From Microlunatus sagamiharensis (lineage in GTDB: Bacteria; Actinomycetota; Actinomycetes; Propionibacteriales; Propionibacteriaceae): a stretch of DNA of 64,000 bases. A program made the translations under genes and the position numbers. The DNA lies in contig NZ_LT629799.1 of assembly GCF_900105785.1 (NCBI RefSeq), positions 1,116,001 to 1,180,000 on the forward strand. Direction: 5' to 3'. The notes under the pieces were generated by a model. It saw only the letters and a program-made list of their open reading frames with translations, ran no database searches and had not been told where the DNA came from. Below are positions 26,290 to 35,807 of the stretch, piece after piece (the stretch's first letter is position 1; each line of letters starts with the position of its first letter).

Positions 26290-27273
26290 GTGAGCCCGGG
26301 TGGCAACGGCCCGACCACGCTCGCGGAGCTGGGCGAGTTCGCCCTGATCGCGGAGCTGGTCCGCGACCTGCCCGCGTCCGACGAGGTGCTCCTCGGTCCC
26401 GGTGACGACGGCGCCGTCCTCGCGGTCGGCGGCTCGGTCGTCGTGTCGACCGACGTGCTCGTGGAGGGCGTCCACTTCCGCCGCGACTGGAGCGGGCCCG
26501 GCGACGTCGGGCGCAAGGCCGTCGCCGTGAACGTCGCCGACATCGAGGCCATGGGCGCGCGTCCGCAGGGCGTCGTGGTCGGCTTCTCCGCCCCCGGCGA
26601 CACCGAGGTGCGCTGGGTGCTCGACCTGGCCCGCGGCCTGCGCACCGAGTGCGCGGAGGCCGGGGTGAACCTGCTCGGCGGCGATACCACGCGCGCCAAG
26701 GAGGTCACCCTGTCGGTGACCGCGCTCGGCACGCTCGACGGCCGCGCGCCCGTCCGTCGCAGCGGCGCGCGTCCCGGCGACGTCCTCGCGTACGCGGGTC
26801 GGCTCGGCTGGGCGGCGGCGGGCCTGCTGGTCCTGGGCCGCGGCTTCCGCTCGCCGCGGGCGGTCGTCGACGTGCAGCGCGTGCCGGTGGTCCCGTACGG
26901 CCAGGGTGCGGTCGCCGCGAGGGCCGGGGCGAGCTCGATGGTCGACGTCTCCGACGGACTGCTGGCCGACCTGGGCCACGTGGCGCGTGCGTCCGGCGTG
27001 AGCATCGACGTCTCGACCGACGCGTTCGAGATCCCCGAGACGCTGGAGACCGTCGGCGCGGCCACCCGGGTCGACCCGATCCTGCTCGTGCTGACCGGGG
27101 GGGAGGACCACGCGCTGGCCGCGACGTTCCCGCCCGGGAGCGTGCCGGAGGGCTGGACGACGATCGGCGCCGTGACCGAGGCGGCCGAGGGCGGGCCGGG
27201 GGTGCTCGTCGACTCGTCGTCGTTCGCGGGCGTGCCCGGCTTCGACCACTTCCGCCCCGGCGCGCGCCGGTGA
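26290..27273 (+). CDS. thiL: Thiamine-monophosphate kinase
   Basis: Last step of thiamine diphosphate synthesis, 327 residues, AIR-synthetase fold. Family motifs are [10 protein letters not shown] near residue 36, [50 protein letters not shown] and [20 protein letters not shown] start. Followed 13 bases later by thiD, so two thiamine genes share an operon. No TPP riboswitch was recognised upstream. Confidence 0.96.
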   Translation: MSPGGNGPTTLAELGEFALIAELVRDLPASDEVLLGPGDDGAVLAVGGSVVVSTDVLVEGVHFRRDWSGPGDVGRKAVAVNVADIEAMGARPQGVVVGFSAPGDTEVRWVLDLARGLRTECAEAGVNLLGGDTTRAKEVTLSVTALGTLDGRAPVRRSGARPGDVLAYAGRLGWAAAGLLVLGRGFRSPRAVVDVQRVPVVPYGQGAVAARAGASSMVDVSDGLLADLGHVARASGVSIDVSTDAFEIPETLETVGAATRVDPILLVLTGGEDHALAATFPPGSVPEGWTTIGAVTEAAEGGPGVLVDSSSFAGVPGFDHFRPGARR

Positions 27274-27286
27274 CGGTGCTGCGGAG

Positions 27287-28111
27287 ATGACGCTGCCCAC
27301 GGCCCGCGTCCTCACGGTCGCCGGGTCGGACTCCGGCGGCGGGGCGGGGATCCAGGCCGACCTCAAGACGATGCTCGCCCACGGCGTGCACGGCACGAGC
27401 GTGCTGACCGCGGTCACCGCGCAGAACTCGGTCGGCGTGCAGGGCGTGTGGGGCCTGCCCGGGGCGGCCGTCGAGGCGCAGTTCCGCAGCGTCGTCGACG
27501 ACATCGGCGTCGACGCGGTCAAGGTCGGGATGCTCGGGTCGGCCGCGACGTGCGCCCTGGTGGCCGACCTGCTCGAGACGCTGCCTCCCGGCGTGCCCGT
27601 CGTCCTGGACCCGGTCGCGGTGAGCAAGCACGGCGACGCGCTGATCGACGACGATGCGCTCGACGTGGTCCGGACGCGGCTCTTCGGGCTCGCGACCGTC
27701 GCGACCCCGAACCTCGACGAGGCCCGGACCCTCGCCGGGCGCCCCGCCGCGACCGACCAGGCCGGGCTCGGGCACGCGCTGCTCGCCCTCGGCCCGGCGT
27801 GGGTCCTGGTCAAGGGCGGCCACGCCGACGGCGACCCGACCGACGTCCTCGTCGGGCACGACCAGCCCGACCGCGCGTTCACCGCCGGACGCGACGACAA
27901 CGCCCACACCCACGGGACCGGCTGCACGCTCGCCTCGGCGATCGCCTGCCGGCTCGCGCTGGGTGGCGACGTGCCGGGCGCGGTCGGGGCGGCCAAGGCG
28001 TACGTCACGGGGGCGATCGCCGGCGGGTTCGCGCTCGGCGCGGGCATCGGCCCGACCGACCACCTCTGGGCGCTGCGCGACCGGCTGCCGGGAGCCGGGC
28101 CCGCGGATTGA
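27287..28111 (+). CDS. thiD: Hydroxymethylpyrimidine/phosphomethylpyrimidine kinase
   Basis: Ribokinase-fold kinase of the thiamine pyrimidine branch, 274 residues. [20 protein letters not shown] at the N-terminus is the ThiD signature, followed by [18 protein letters not shown] and the catalytic [20 protein letters not shown] near residue 205. ATG start after GGAG. It ends about 60 bases before ftsK, which has its own promoter. Confidence 0.95.
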   Translation: MTLPTARVLTVAGSDSGGGAGIQADLKTMLAHGVHGTSVLTAVTAQNSVGVQGVWGLPGAAVEAQFRSVVDDIGVDAVKVGMLGSAATCALVADLLETLPPGVPVVLDPVAVSKHGDALIDDDALDVVRTRLFGLATVATPNLDEARTLAGRPAATDQAGLGHALLALGPAWVLVKGGHADGDPTDVLVGHDQPDRAFTAGRDDNAHTHGTGCTLASAIACRLALGGDVPGAVGAAKAYVTGAIAGGFALGAGIGPTDHLWALRDRLPGAGPAD

Positions 28112-28134
28112 CCTGGGCGACGCGCGTGTGGCGC

Positions 28135-28163
28135 CTGTGACGGAAGTGGTCCTCGCCTAGAGT
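28135..28163 (+). promoter_or_regulatory. Promoter of ftsK, probably giving a leaderless transcript
   Basis: TAGAGT at 28158-28163 ends 7 bases before the ATG at 28171, and a weak -35 (CTGTGA, 28135-28140) is 17 bases upstream. Transcription would start at or next to the start codon. Confidence 0.55.
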
Positions 28164-28170
28164 GCGACCC

Positions 28171-30852
28171 ATGGCGACCCGCGCGTCTTCCCCCGCGCGG
28201 ACTTCCAGCCGGTCCGGCTCCAGCACTCGGAGCAGCACCAGCTCACGTCCGCGCGCGTCCGGAAGCAAGAGCACCTCCTCCCGACCGAGCTCGTCGGGAG
28301 GGCGGTCGAGCTCGTCGCGCCCGGCGAACCGGCGCCCGGCCCCCCGGGGGCGCGCGCCGCAGCCGTCGCTGCTCGCGACCCTCCTGCGCGGCCTCGTCGC
28401 GATCTGGCGCGGCCTGGCGCACGGCGTCGGCAGCGCGGTCCGCGCGATCGGGCACGGCGCCCGCGACCTCGACCCGGCCCTGCGCCGCGACGGCGCCGGG
28501 CTCTTCATCCTCGGCCTCGCGGTGGTCATCGCGGCCGAGTTCTGGTTCGGGCTGCCGGGCCGCTTCGGCCACGTCGTCGACATCGGCGTCTCGACGATCA
28601 TCGGCGGGCTCTCGGCGCTCGCGCCGATCCTGCTGGCCGCGATGGCCTGGCGGACGCTGCGCCACCCCGACCACAACGGTCCGGCGGGACGGCAGGTCGT
28701 CGGGTGGGGCGCCATCCTCTTCGGCCTGCTCGGCCTCATCAACATCGCCCGGGGGCTGCCGCTCACCGACCAGCCCGAGCGGCTGCGCCAGGCCGGCGGC
28801 ATCCTCGGCTACCTCTCCAGCTCGATCCTGTCCGACCTGGTGACGGTGTACGCCGCGGTGCCCCTGCTGGTGCTGCTGCTGGGCTTCGGCATCCTCGTCG
28901 TGGTCGGCATCCCGCTGCACGAGCTCGCCGACCAGGTGCGCACGGCGACGGCCCGCCTCACCGCCGACCCCGAGGCCGTCGAGGGCCGTGTGCTCGACGA
29001 CGACGACCTCGAGTACGGCGTCGACGAGGCGTACGAGACGCCCGTCGTCACCGACCACGTCGACGACGGCGAGCCGACGACGCGGCGCAAGGGCCGGGGC
29101 CGCAAGGCCATCGGACCGCCCGAGCCGGTCGCCCCGCTGGTCGACATCGACCTCCACGACCCGCACGACCGGCACGACGGGGACCGCTCCGAGGACGACC
29201 GGGGCCCGGACGCCGAGCCGACCGAGGTCCTCAAGAAGCCGGTGACCGCCGGCCTGCCCAAGGCCCACGGCTCCACGGCCCTGCCGGAGGCGGGCGAGGA
29301 CTTCGTGGTGCACGAGAGCCCCGAGCTGGAGGCCCCGGCGCACAGCCCGATCCCGCAGCGCGCCGAGCAGCTGCAGCTGTCCGGCGACGTCACCTACCTG
29401 CTGCCCGACTCCGAGACCCTCAAGCCGGGCAGCGTCCACAAGTCGCGCACCGAGGCGTCGGACGCCGTGGTCGGCCGGCTGACCGAGGTGCTCAGCCAGT
29501 TCGAGATCGATGCGCGGGTCACCGGCTACAGCCGCGGCCCGACGGTCACCCGCTACGAGGTCGAGCTCGGACCGGCCGTCAAGGTCGAGAAGGTCACCGC
29601 CCTCTCCAAGAACATCGCGTACGCCGTCGCCAGCGCCGACGTGCGGATCCTGTCGCCGATCCCCGGCAAGTCGGCGATCGGCATCGAGATCCCGAACACC
29701 GACAAGGAGGTCGTCAGCCTCGGCGACGTCATCCGCTCGTCCAAGGCCCGCAGCGACCACCACCCGATGACCGTCGGGCTGGGCAAGGACGTCGAGGGCG
29801 GGTTCGTCGTCGCGAACCTCGCCAAGATGCCCCACCTGCTCGTCGCCGGGGCCACCGGCTCGGGCAAGTCGAGCTTCGTGAACTCGATGATCACCTCGAT
29901 CCTCATGCGCTCGACGCCGGACGAGGTCCGGATGCTGATGGTCGACCCCAAGCGCGTCGAGCTGACGATCTACGAGGGCGTGCCGCACCTGGTCACGCCG
30001 ATCATCACCAACGCCAAGAAGGCCGCGGAGGCGCTGCAGTGGGTCGTGCGCGAGATGGACATGCGCTACGACGACCTGGCGGCGTTCGGGTTCCGGCACA
30101 TCGACGACTTCAACAAGGCGGTCCGGGGCGGCGGGGTCAAGCCGCTGCCGGGCTCGGAGCGGGTCCTCGAGCCGTACCCGTACCTGCTGGTCATCGTCGA
30201 CGAGCTCGCCGACCTGATGATGGTCGCGCCGCGCGACGTGGAGGACTCGATCGTCCGCATCACCCAGCTCGCACGCGCCGCCGGCATCCACCTCGTGCTG
30301 GCCACCCAGCGCCCGTCGACCGACGTCGTCACCGGCCTCATCAAGGCCAACGTGCCGAGCCGGCTGGCGTTCGCCACGTCGTCGATGACCGACTCCCGCG
30401 TCATCCTCGACCAGCCGGGCGCGGAGAAGCTCGTGGGCCAGGGCGACGGGCTGTTCCTGCCCATGGGCTCCAGCAAGGCGATCCGCATCCAGGGCGCCTG
30501 GGTCACCGAGCAGGAGGTGCGCGCGGTCGTCACGCACGTCACCGAGCAGCTCAAGCCGACCTACCGCGAGGACGTCACCGCGGCGCCCGAGGCCTCGTCG
30601 AAGGTCGCCGAGGACATCGGCGACGACCTCGACCTGGTGCTCCAGGCCGTCGAGCTCGTGGTGACGCTGCAGCTCGGCTCGACCTCGATGCTGCAGCGCA
30701 AGCTGCGCGTCGGCTTCGCCAAGGCCGGGCGACTCATGGACATCCTCGAGACCCGCGGGGTCGTGGGCCCCTCGGAGGGGTCAAAGCCGCGCGAGGTGCT
30801 GGTCAAGCCTGACGAGCTGGACGACGTGGTGGAGAACCTGCGGCTCGGCTGA
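28171..30852 (+). CDS. ftsK: DNA translocase FtsK
   Basis: Septal DNA pump for chromosome segregation, 893 residues. A Ser/Arg-rich cytoplasmic N-terminus precedes four transmembrane helices (about residues 110-250), an acidic linker, and the RecA-like motor: Walker [16 protein letters not shown], Walker [15 protein letters not shown], then [23 protein letters not shown] and [18 protein letters not shown]. The C-terminal gamma winged helix ([20 protein letters not shown]) recognises polarity sequences. ATG at 28171 fits the promoter just upstream; a GTG nine bases earlier is less likely. Confidence 0.96.
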   Translation: MATRASSPARTSSRSGSSTRSSTSSRPRASGSKSTSSRPSSSGGRSSSSRPANRRPAPRGRAPQPSLLATLLRGLVAIWRGLAHGVGSAVRAIGHGARDLDPALRRDGAGLFILGLAVVIAAEFWFGLPGRFGHVVDIGVSTIIGGLSALAPILLAAMAWRTLRHPDHNGPAGRQVVGWGAILFGLLGLINIARGLPLTDQPERLRQAGGILGYLSSSILSDLVTVYAAVPLLVLLLGFGILVVVGIPLHELADQVRTATARLTADPEAVEGRVLDDDDLEYGVDEAYETPVVTDHVDDGEPTTRRKGRGRKAIGPPEPVAPLVDIDLHDPHDRHDGDRSEDDRGPDAEPTEVLKKPVTAGLPKAHGSTALPEAGEDFVVHESPELEAPAHSPIPQRAEQLQLSGDVTYLLPDSETLKPGSVHKSRTEASDAVVGRLTEVLSQFEIDARVTGYSRGPTVTRYEVELGPAVKVEKVTALSKNIAYAVASADVRILSPIPGKSAIGIEIPNTDKEVVSLGDVIRSSKARSDHHPMTVGLGKDVEGGFVVANLAKMPHLLVAGATGSGKSSFVNSMITSILMRSTPDEVRMLMVDPKRVELTIYEGVPHLVTPIITNAKKAAEALQWVVREMDMRYDDLAAFGFRHIDDFNKAVRGGGVKPLPGSERVLEPYPYLLVIVDELADLMMVAPRDVEDSIVRITQLARAAGIHLVLATQRPSTDVVTGLIKANVPSRLAFATSSMTDSRVILDQPGAEKLVGQGDGLFLPMGSSKAIRIQGAWVTEQEVRAVVTHVTEQLKPTYREDVTAAPEASSKVAEDIGDDLDLVLQAVELVVTLQLGSTSMLQRKLRVGFAKAGRLMDILETRGVVGPSEGSKPREVLVKPDELDDVVENLRLG

Positions 30853-30897
30853 GCCGCAGGTCTCGCTCTCCGCCGTCCTCGGGTGGCGTCGGCCCGG

Positions 30898-31545
30898 TCA
30901 GCGCACCGGGCCGACCTGCAGCAGCGGCGCGTTCGCGCTCCTGCACCCCGTGGTCTCGAACGTCACGAAGACGGCGCCGGTGTCACCCGGCGCGTAGACG
31001 CGGAACCCAGAGACGTCGGTCTCGTCGCAGGCGTCGCCGTAGTTGCGCGGCTGGCTGCGCCGCAGGGACGCCTTGACGCTGCCGCCGGCCTCCAAGGTCT
31101 TGGTGGCCACCGGGTCGTCGGTGCGGGTGGCGGCCTGGCCGACCTGCTCGCCCTTGCTGCCGGTCACGTACGAGACGCCCGGGAAGCCGCGCAGGGTGCA
31201 GGGCTGCGACGAACGGTTCGTGAAGGTGAAGGTGCCGTTGACGTTGCCCGCCCCGGCGCCGCCCGCGTCGTCGGCGTAGCGCACGGACAGGTCCTCGGCC
31301 GTGCACGTGCCCGTCCCGGGTGAACCGCCGGTGCCCGGGGTGGACGTCGCGGCGGACGCCCGGGGGCTGCTCGTCGAGGGCACGTCGGCGGGGCTCGAGG
31401 CCGGGGCCGACGCGGTGACGGTGACGGTCGGGGCGGGGCTCGCACCGTCCTGGTCGGACGCGGTGCCGCACGCGGTCGTGGCGAGCACGAGGCTCGCCGC
31501 GAGCAGCGCCAGCGGACGGACGGCGGGGGACGGGTGCGGTGTCAT
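30898..31545 (-). CDS. DUF4232 lipoprotein
   Basis: Exported protein of 215 residues. Lipobox VLATTACG gives a lipid-anchored Cys near residue 27. A Thr/Ser/Pro-rich linker of about 60 residues precedes a DUF4232 beta-sandwich (LSVRYADDAGGAG to TGCRSANAPLLQVGPVR) with Cys pairs. The function of DUF4232 is unknown. ATG at 31545 has CAGGAG about ten bases before it and a clear signal peptide, so it is preferred over the longer open frame. It converges on ftsK. Confidence 0.85.
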   Translation of the reverse strand: MTPHPSPAVRPLALLAASLVLATTACGTASDQDGASPAPTVTVTASAPASSPADVPSTSSPRASAATSTPGTGGSPGTGTCTAEDLSVRYADDAGGAGAGNVNGTFTFTNRSSQPCTLRGFPGVSYVTGSKGEQVGQAATRTDDPVATKTLEAGGSVKASLRRSQPRNYGDACDETDVSGFRVYAPGDTGAVFVTFETTGCRSANAPLLQVGPVR

Positions 31546-31741
31546 CGGGGGGACTCCTGGGTCGGAGGTGACGGGCGAGGTCCATCGAATCCCATCGGAC
31601 TGAGCAGCGGCCTCGTCGTGGAGCGTGTCGCGCCCGGTCTCGTGGGCGGGACTGTCTCGCGGCCCCGCGCGGCCGTGCAAGCCCGGTGCGCGGGCTCGCC
31701 GAGGCGGGGGACCGGGCGCGAGCGGTCATACTGGGACGGTC

Positions 31742-33229
31742 ATGCCTCCTGCCGTCGCGACCTCGCCCACCCCGCTCACCGCGGTCCACCTCGTCACCCT
31801 CGGGTGCGCCCGCAACGAGGTCGACTCCGAGGAGCTCGCCGCCCGGCTGGAGGACGGCGGCTTCCGCCTGGTCGACGACCCGTCCGACGCCGACGCCGTC
31901 ATGGTCAACACCTGCGGGTTCGTCGAGGCGGCCAAGAAGGACTCCGTCGACACGCTCCTCCAGGCCGCCGACCTCAAGGGCGCCGGCAAGACGCAGGCCG
32001 TCGTGGCGGTGGGGTGCCTGGCCGAGCGGTACGGCTCCGAGCTCGCCGAGTCCCTGCCCGAGGCGGACGCCGTGCTCGGGTTCGACGACTACGCCGACGT
32101 GGCCGGCCGGCTGCAGCACATCCTGGCCGGGGGCAAGCACGAGACCCACGTCCCGCGCGACCGCCGCACGCTGCTCCCGCTCGCCCCGGCCGCCCGACGG
32201 GCCGCGGCGAGGACCACCGCGATCCCGGGCGTCCCCTCCAACCCCGTCCCCGCCTCGCCGCCGCTGCCCGAGGGCGTCGCGCCGGCCAGCGGCCCCCGGG
32301 CGTTCCGGCGCCGCCTGAACGGCAGCCCGTACGCCCCGCTCAAGATCGCCTCCGGCTGCGACCGGCGCTGCGCCTTCTGCGCCATCCCCGCCTTCCGCGG
32401 TGCGTACGTCTCCCGCCCGCCGGCCGAGGTCGTCTCCGAGGCCCGCTGGCTCGTCGAGCAGGGCGTGCGCGAGGTGATGCTGGTCAGCGAGAACACCTCC
32501 TCCTACGGCAAGGACCTCGGCGACATCCGGCTGCTGGAGTCGCTGCTCGCCGACCTTGGCGCGGTCGACGGCCTGGAGCGCGTCCGCGTCTCCTACCTCC
32601 AGCCGGCGGAGATGCGACCGGGCCTGGTGGAGGTCATGACCTCGCTGCCGCACGTCGCCCCGTACTTCGACCTGTCCTTCCAGCACGCGGCACCGGGTGT
32701 GCTGCGCCGGATGCGGCGGTTCGGTGACCCGGACTCCTTCCTCGGCCTGGTCGAGAGCATCCGCGCCAAGGAGCCCACGGCCGGTATCCGCAGCAACGTC
32801 ATCTGCGGCTTCCCCGGGGAGACCGACGCCGACGTGCAGGTCCTGCAGGACTTCCTGGTCGCCGCCCAGCTCGACGTGGTCGGCGTCTTCGGCTACTCCG
32901 ACGAGGACGGCACCGAGGCGGCCCGCCTCGACGGGCAGGTCGACGAGGACGAGGTGGAGGCCCGCCGCGCCGCGACGGCCGACCTGGTCGACGAGTTGAT
33001 CTCCCAGCGTGCCGAGGAGCGGGTCGGCGAGGCCGTCCGCGTCCTCGTCGAGGAGGTCACGCCGCGCGCCGGTGGCGCGGACGTCGTGGGCCGCGCCGCC
33101 CACCAGGGACCCGAGGTCGACGGTTCCGTGTCGCTCGCGCTGGGGCATGCTGGGACCGTGGGTGAGTTCGTGGACGCGGTCGTGACCGGCAGCGACGGGG
33201 CGGACCTGGTCGCCCGTCCGGTCGCATGA
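31742..33229 (+). CDS. rimO: Ribosomal protein S12 methylthiotransferase
   Basis: Radical SAM enzyme that methylthiolates Asp of ribosomal protein S12; 495 residues. The N-terminal UPF0004 domain has [14 protein letters not shown] with NTCGFVEAA and VGCLAERYG supplying three cluster cysteines. The radical SAM triad is [17 protein letters not shown]. The C-terminus is a TRAM-like domain. A CATACT -10 candidate at 31727 lies nine bases before ATG 31742, so the message may be leaderless. The last codons overlap pgsA (ATGA), a common actinobacterial order. Confidence 0.95.
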   Translation: MPPAVATSPTPLTAVHLVTLGCARNEVDSEELAARLEDGGFRLVDDPSDADAVMVNTCGFVEAAKKDSVDTLLQAADLKGAGKTQAVVAVGCLAERYGSELAESLPEADAVLGFDDYADVAGRLQHILAGGKHETHVPRDRRTLLPLAPAARRAAARTTAIPGVPSNPVPASPPLPEGVAPASGPRAFRRRLNGSPYAPLKIASGCDRRCAFCAIPAFRGAYVSRPPAEVVSEARWLVEQGVREVMLVSENTSSYGKDLGDIRLLESLLADLGAVDGLERVRVSYLQPAEMRPGLVEVMTSLPHVAPYFDLSFQHAAPGVLRRMRRFGDPDSFLGLVESIRAKEPTAGIRSNVICGFPGETDADVQVLQDFLVAAQLDVVGVFGYSDEDGTEAARLDGQVDEDEVEARRAATADLVDELISQRAEERVGEAVRVLVEEVTPRAGGADVVGRAAHQGPEVDGSVSLALGHAGTVGEFVDAVVTGSDGADLVARPVA

Positions 33230-33831
33230 GCGCGACCGCCGGGACCCCGACGGCGCCGCGCAGGGTCAGCTCCTGGAACGTGCCGAACGCCCTCACCGTG
33301 CTCCGGCTGGTGATGGTGCCGGTCTTCGCCTGGGCGCTGCTGGCGCACCCGGACTCGGTCGGCTGGCGGGTCGCCTCGACGGCGATCTTCGTCGTCGCCA
33401 TCCTCACCGACGCCCTCGACGGCAAGCTGGCGCGCAAGTACGACCTCGTTACCAGCTTCGGCAAGCTCGCCGACCCGATCGCCGACAAGGCGCTCACCGG
33501 GATGGCCTTCATCGGCCTCTCGGTCCTGGGCGAGCTGCCCTGGTGGATCACGATCGTGATCCTCGTCCGCGAGTGGGGGATCACCGTGCTGCGGTTCGTG
33601 GTGATCCGCTACGGCGTGATCGCCGCCGACCGCGGCGGCAAGCTCAAGACGCTGCTGCAGGCCGTGGCCCTCACGCTGTTCCTGCTCCCGCTCACCATGG
33701 TCGCCGGGCTGGGCTGGCTGCACGTCGTCGGCTGGGTCGTGATGGTCGCCGCGCTGGTGCTGACCGTGCTGACCGGCGCCAACTACGTGCGCTCGGCCCT
33801 GCGGCTGCGCCGCTCCGCCACGCGGGCGTGA
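33226..33831 (+). CDS. pgsA: CDP-diacylglycerol--glycerol-3-phosphate 3-phosphatidyltransferase
   Basis: Membrane enzyme of phosphatidylglycerol synthesis, 201 residues with about five helices. The CDP-alcohol phosphotransferase motif [27 protein letters not shown] (DG-x2-AR-x8-G-x3-D-x3-D) is complete near residue 63. The ATG overlaps the rimO stop and its own stop overlaps the next start, so rimO, pgsA and cinA are translationally coupled. Confidence 0.95.
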   Translation: MSATAGTPTAPRRVSSWNVPNALTVLRLVMVPVFAWALLAHPDSVGWRVASTAIFVVAILTDALDGKLARKYDLVTSFGKLADPIADKALTGMAFIGLSVLGELPWWITIVILVREWGITVLRFVVIRYGVIAADRGGKLKTLLQAVALTLFLLPLTMVAGLGWLHVVGWVVMVAALVLTVLTGANYVRSALRLRRSATRA

Positions 33832-34319
33832 GCGCCGAGGCCGTCCTCGCCGCGCTGCGGACGCGCGGCCTGACGCTGGCCACCGCGGAGTCCCTCACCG
33901 GAGGTCTCGTGGGTGCGGCGCTGACCGCCGTGGGTGGCTCCTCCGACGTCTACCGCGGCGGCGTCGTCTGCTACGCCACCGACCTCAAGGCCACCTTGGC
34001 CGGCGTGCCCGCGGACGTCCTCGACGCCCACGGACCGGTGGCCCCGGAGACGGCCGCGGCACTCGCCCGCGGCGTGGCGAGGGCCTGCGGGGCCGACGTC
34101 GGTCTGGCCACCACGGGCGTCGCCGGGCCGAGCCCGCAGGACGGCCACCCGGTCGGCGAGGTGTACGTGGCCGCGGCGCTCTCGGGTCAGGAGCCGGAGG
34201 TCCGGCGGCTCCACCTGACCGGGGACCGGGAGGCGGTCCGCGCGGCGAGCGTGGAGGCCGTGCTGGACCTGCTCCTGGCGCTCGCCGACGTGCTGCTCGA
34301 GGCCCGTCCGGAGGGTTGA
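33828..34319 (+). CDS. cinA: CinA C-terminal domain protein (nicotinamide-nucleotide amidase)
   Basis: Single-domain CinA/PncC family protein of 163 residues, which deamidates nicotinamide mononucleotide in NAD recycling. ATAESLTGGLVGAALTAVGGS and GGVVCYATDLKATLAGVP at the start, then LATTGVAGPSPQDGHPVGEVYVA. The N-terminal MoaB-like domain of full CinA is absent, which is usual in this gene order. GTG start at 33828 overlaps the pgsA stop. Confidence 0.93.
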   Translation: MSAEAVLAALRTRGLTLATAESLTGGLVGAALTAVGGSSDVYRGGVVCYATDLKATLAGVPADVLDAHGPVAPETAAALARGVARACGADVGLATTGVAGPSPQDGHPVGEVYVAAALSGQEPEVRRLHLTGDREAVRAASVEAVLDLLLALADVLLEARPEG

Positions 34320-34353
34320 GCGTGGTGCGCTCTGGCGCTGACCACCCGGTGGG

Positions 34354-34359
34354 TACAGT
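34354..34359 (+). promoter_or_regulatory. Candidate -10 of clgR (leaderless)
   Basis: TACAGT ends six bases before the ATG at 34366, so the transcript would begin at the start codon. A partly palindromic ACCACCCGGTGGGT lies immediately upstream at 34341-34354 and could be an operator. Confidence 0.45.
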
Positions 34360-34365
34360 TTCTGC

Positions 34366-34683
34366 ATGTCGTCTCCGACGCCGGTCAAGCAGGTGCTGGT
34401 CCGTGAGCTGATCGGGGAGTCGCTGCGCGAGGCCCGGACCGACCAGGGGCGCACGCTGCGCGAGGTCTCGAAGGCCGCGCGCGTCTCCCTGGGCTACCTC
34501 TCCGAGGTCGAGCGGGGGCAGAAGGAGGCGTCGAGTGAGCTGCTCGCGTCCATCTGCGCCGCCCTCGACCTCCCGCTCTCGGTGGTGCTCACCCTGACGG
34601 GCGAGAAGATGGCGGCCGTCGAGCGCATCGACAGCCGCGTCACCGCCCTGCCGCACGTGCGGGCGATGGCCCAGGCCGCCTAG
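34366..34683 (+). CDS. clgR: XRE-type regulator ClgR
   Basis: Transcription activator of 105 residues. The helix-turn-helix [19 protein letters not shown] then [20 protein letters not shown] is nearly invariant in actinobacterial ClgR, which turns on clp protease and other stress genes. It follows cinA in the usual order. Its natural TAG stop forms part of the CCTAGG sequence duplicated by the insertion element downstream, so the protein is intact although the IS abuts it. Confidence 0.92.
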   Translation: MSSPTPVKQVLVRELIGESLREARTDQGRTLREVSKAARVSLGYLSEVERGQKEASSELLASICAALDLPLSVVLTLTGEKMAAVERIDSRVTALPHVRAMAQAA

Positions 34684-34684
34684 G

Positions 34685-35772
34685 TGTACCCGGTCATGAG
34701 GTTGGTGACAGTCGCGCGAGTGGGGTGAGTCCATCGAGTGCGGAGTGGGCTCGTTCAGTGTTGTAGTGCTCGACCCAGGGAGCAAGCGCTGCAGCGCGGG
34801 CGGCGTTCGACGTCCAAACCTGTCGGTAGGCCCACTCTGAGGCAAGGGTGCGGTTGTAGCGCTCCGCCTTGCCGTTCTGCCAGGGGCAGTGCGGCTTGAT
34901 GAACTTCTGGGCGATTCCGTGCTCGGCGCAGACCGTGACGAGGGAGTAGCGGTAGGCGAAGGCGTTGTCGGTCATCAGCCGCTCGACTCGGTCGACTCCT
35001 CGCTCGGCTAAGTAGGCCAGCGCGCGCTCGAGGAACGCCGCGCACGTCACGCCTTTCTCATCGGTAAGTACTTCGGAGTAGGCGAGCCGGGAGTGGTCAT
35101 CGACGACCGAGTGGACGTAGTCGTAGCCGATCAGGGCCCGCTTGTGCTTGTCGCTGTTGGTCGCGAGGCGCCCGTGGGCGCGCCAGCCGCCGCCGGCGGG
35201 GATCCGGCCGATCTTCTTGACGTCCATGTGGACGAGCTCGCCCGGGGCGTCCTTCTCGTAGCGGACGGCGGTGGTCTTCGACGCGCGGATCACCTCGCCG
35301 GTGACCGGGTCCAGCACGGCCAGCCTGGGCAGCTGGTGACGGACCAGGACCCGCGACACCGTCCGGGCGCAGACCGGGTGCCGAGCGGCGATCCACGCCG
35401 GCCCGCGGCGGTACTCGACCCGGTCGGTCGTGATCGCCTCCTCGACCACGGCCGGGGTCTGGCCGGGGCTGTGGTGCGGGCGCGAAGACCGATCGAGCAG
35501 CCCTGCGTCGCCCTCGGCCCGCCAGCGGCGGACCCAGCGATAGGCGCACTGGCGCGAGATCCCCATCGCCTTCGCGGCGTGGGCGACGGGCCAGTGCTGG
35601 ACGACGACGCGTTCGATCAGCAGCAGCCGACCATGACGATTGAGCCGGGCGTTAGCGTGAGCCACCTGAGGGCCTCCGAGCGGTAGAAGACGACACATCT
35701 CCCACCGCACTCGGAGGTCCTCTTCACGTCAAGCACTCGAACCGAGTGTCACCAACGTCCTGGCCCAGTACA
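34685..35772 (-). mobile_element. IS481-family insertion sequence, 1088 bp, complete
   Basis: The ends start TGTAC on both sides, with imperfect inverted repeats of about 38 bases that share GTTGGTGACA. The element is flanked by the 6-base direct repeat CCTAGG at 34679-34684 and 35773-35778. This fits the NCTAGN target known for Bordetella IS481. Removing the element and one repeat restores a continuous clgR/lhr intergenic region. The transposase is intact and the repeats are perfect, so the insertion is probably recent. Confidence 0.92.
34694..35665 (-). CDS. IS481 family transposase
   Basis: DDE transposase of 323 residues. N-terminal helix-turn-helix (AHAAKAMGISRQCAYRWVRRW) is followed by the integrase core. 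The acidic residues appear in LVHMDVKKIG, VDDHSRLAYSE and MTDNAFAYR, with the Glu in NGKAERYNRTLASEWAY. GTG at 35665 has GGAGG seven bases upstream and is preferred to the longer frame that begins near the IS end. The stop lies only 10 bases inside the left end of the element. Confidence 0.93.
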   Translation of the reverse strand: MAHANARLNRHGRLLLIERVVVQHWPVAHAAKAMGISRQCAYRWVRRWRAEGDAGLLDRSSRPHHSPGQTPAVVEEAITTDRVEYRRGPAWIAARHPVCARTVSRVLVRHQLPRLAVLDPVTGEVIRASKTTAVRYEKDAPGELVHMDVKKIGRIPAGGGWRAHGRLATNSDKHKRALIGYDYVHSVVDDHSRLAYSEVLTDEKGVTCAAFLERALAYLAERGVDRVERLMTDNAFAYRYSLVTVCAEHGIAQKFIKPHCPWQNGKAERYNRTLASEWAYRQVWTSNAARAAALAPWVEHYNTERAHSALDGLTPLARLSPTS

Positions 35773-35807
35773 CCTAGGCCGCCCAGCCGGTACGGCGGGC
35801 CAGGGCG

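Noticed and set aside
28243-30537. Open frame of 764 codons opposite ftsK
   Set aside because: Antisense shadow. The plus strand has unmistakable FtsK motifs.
34694-35710. Transposase start at the first codon of the long frame (near 35710)
   Set aside because: GTG at 35665 has GGAGG at ideal spacing, and the extra 15 residues are not family-like.
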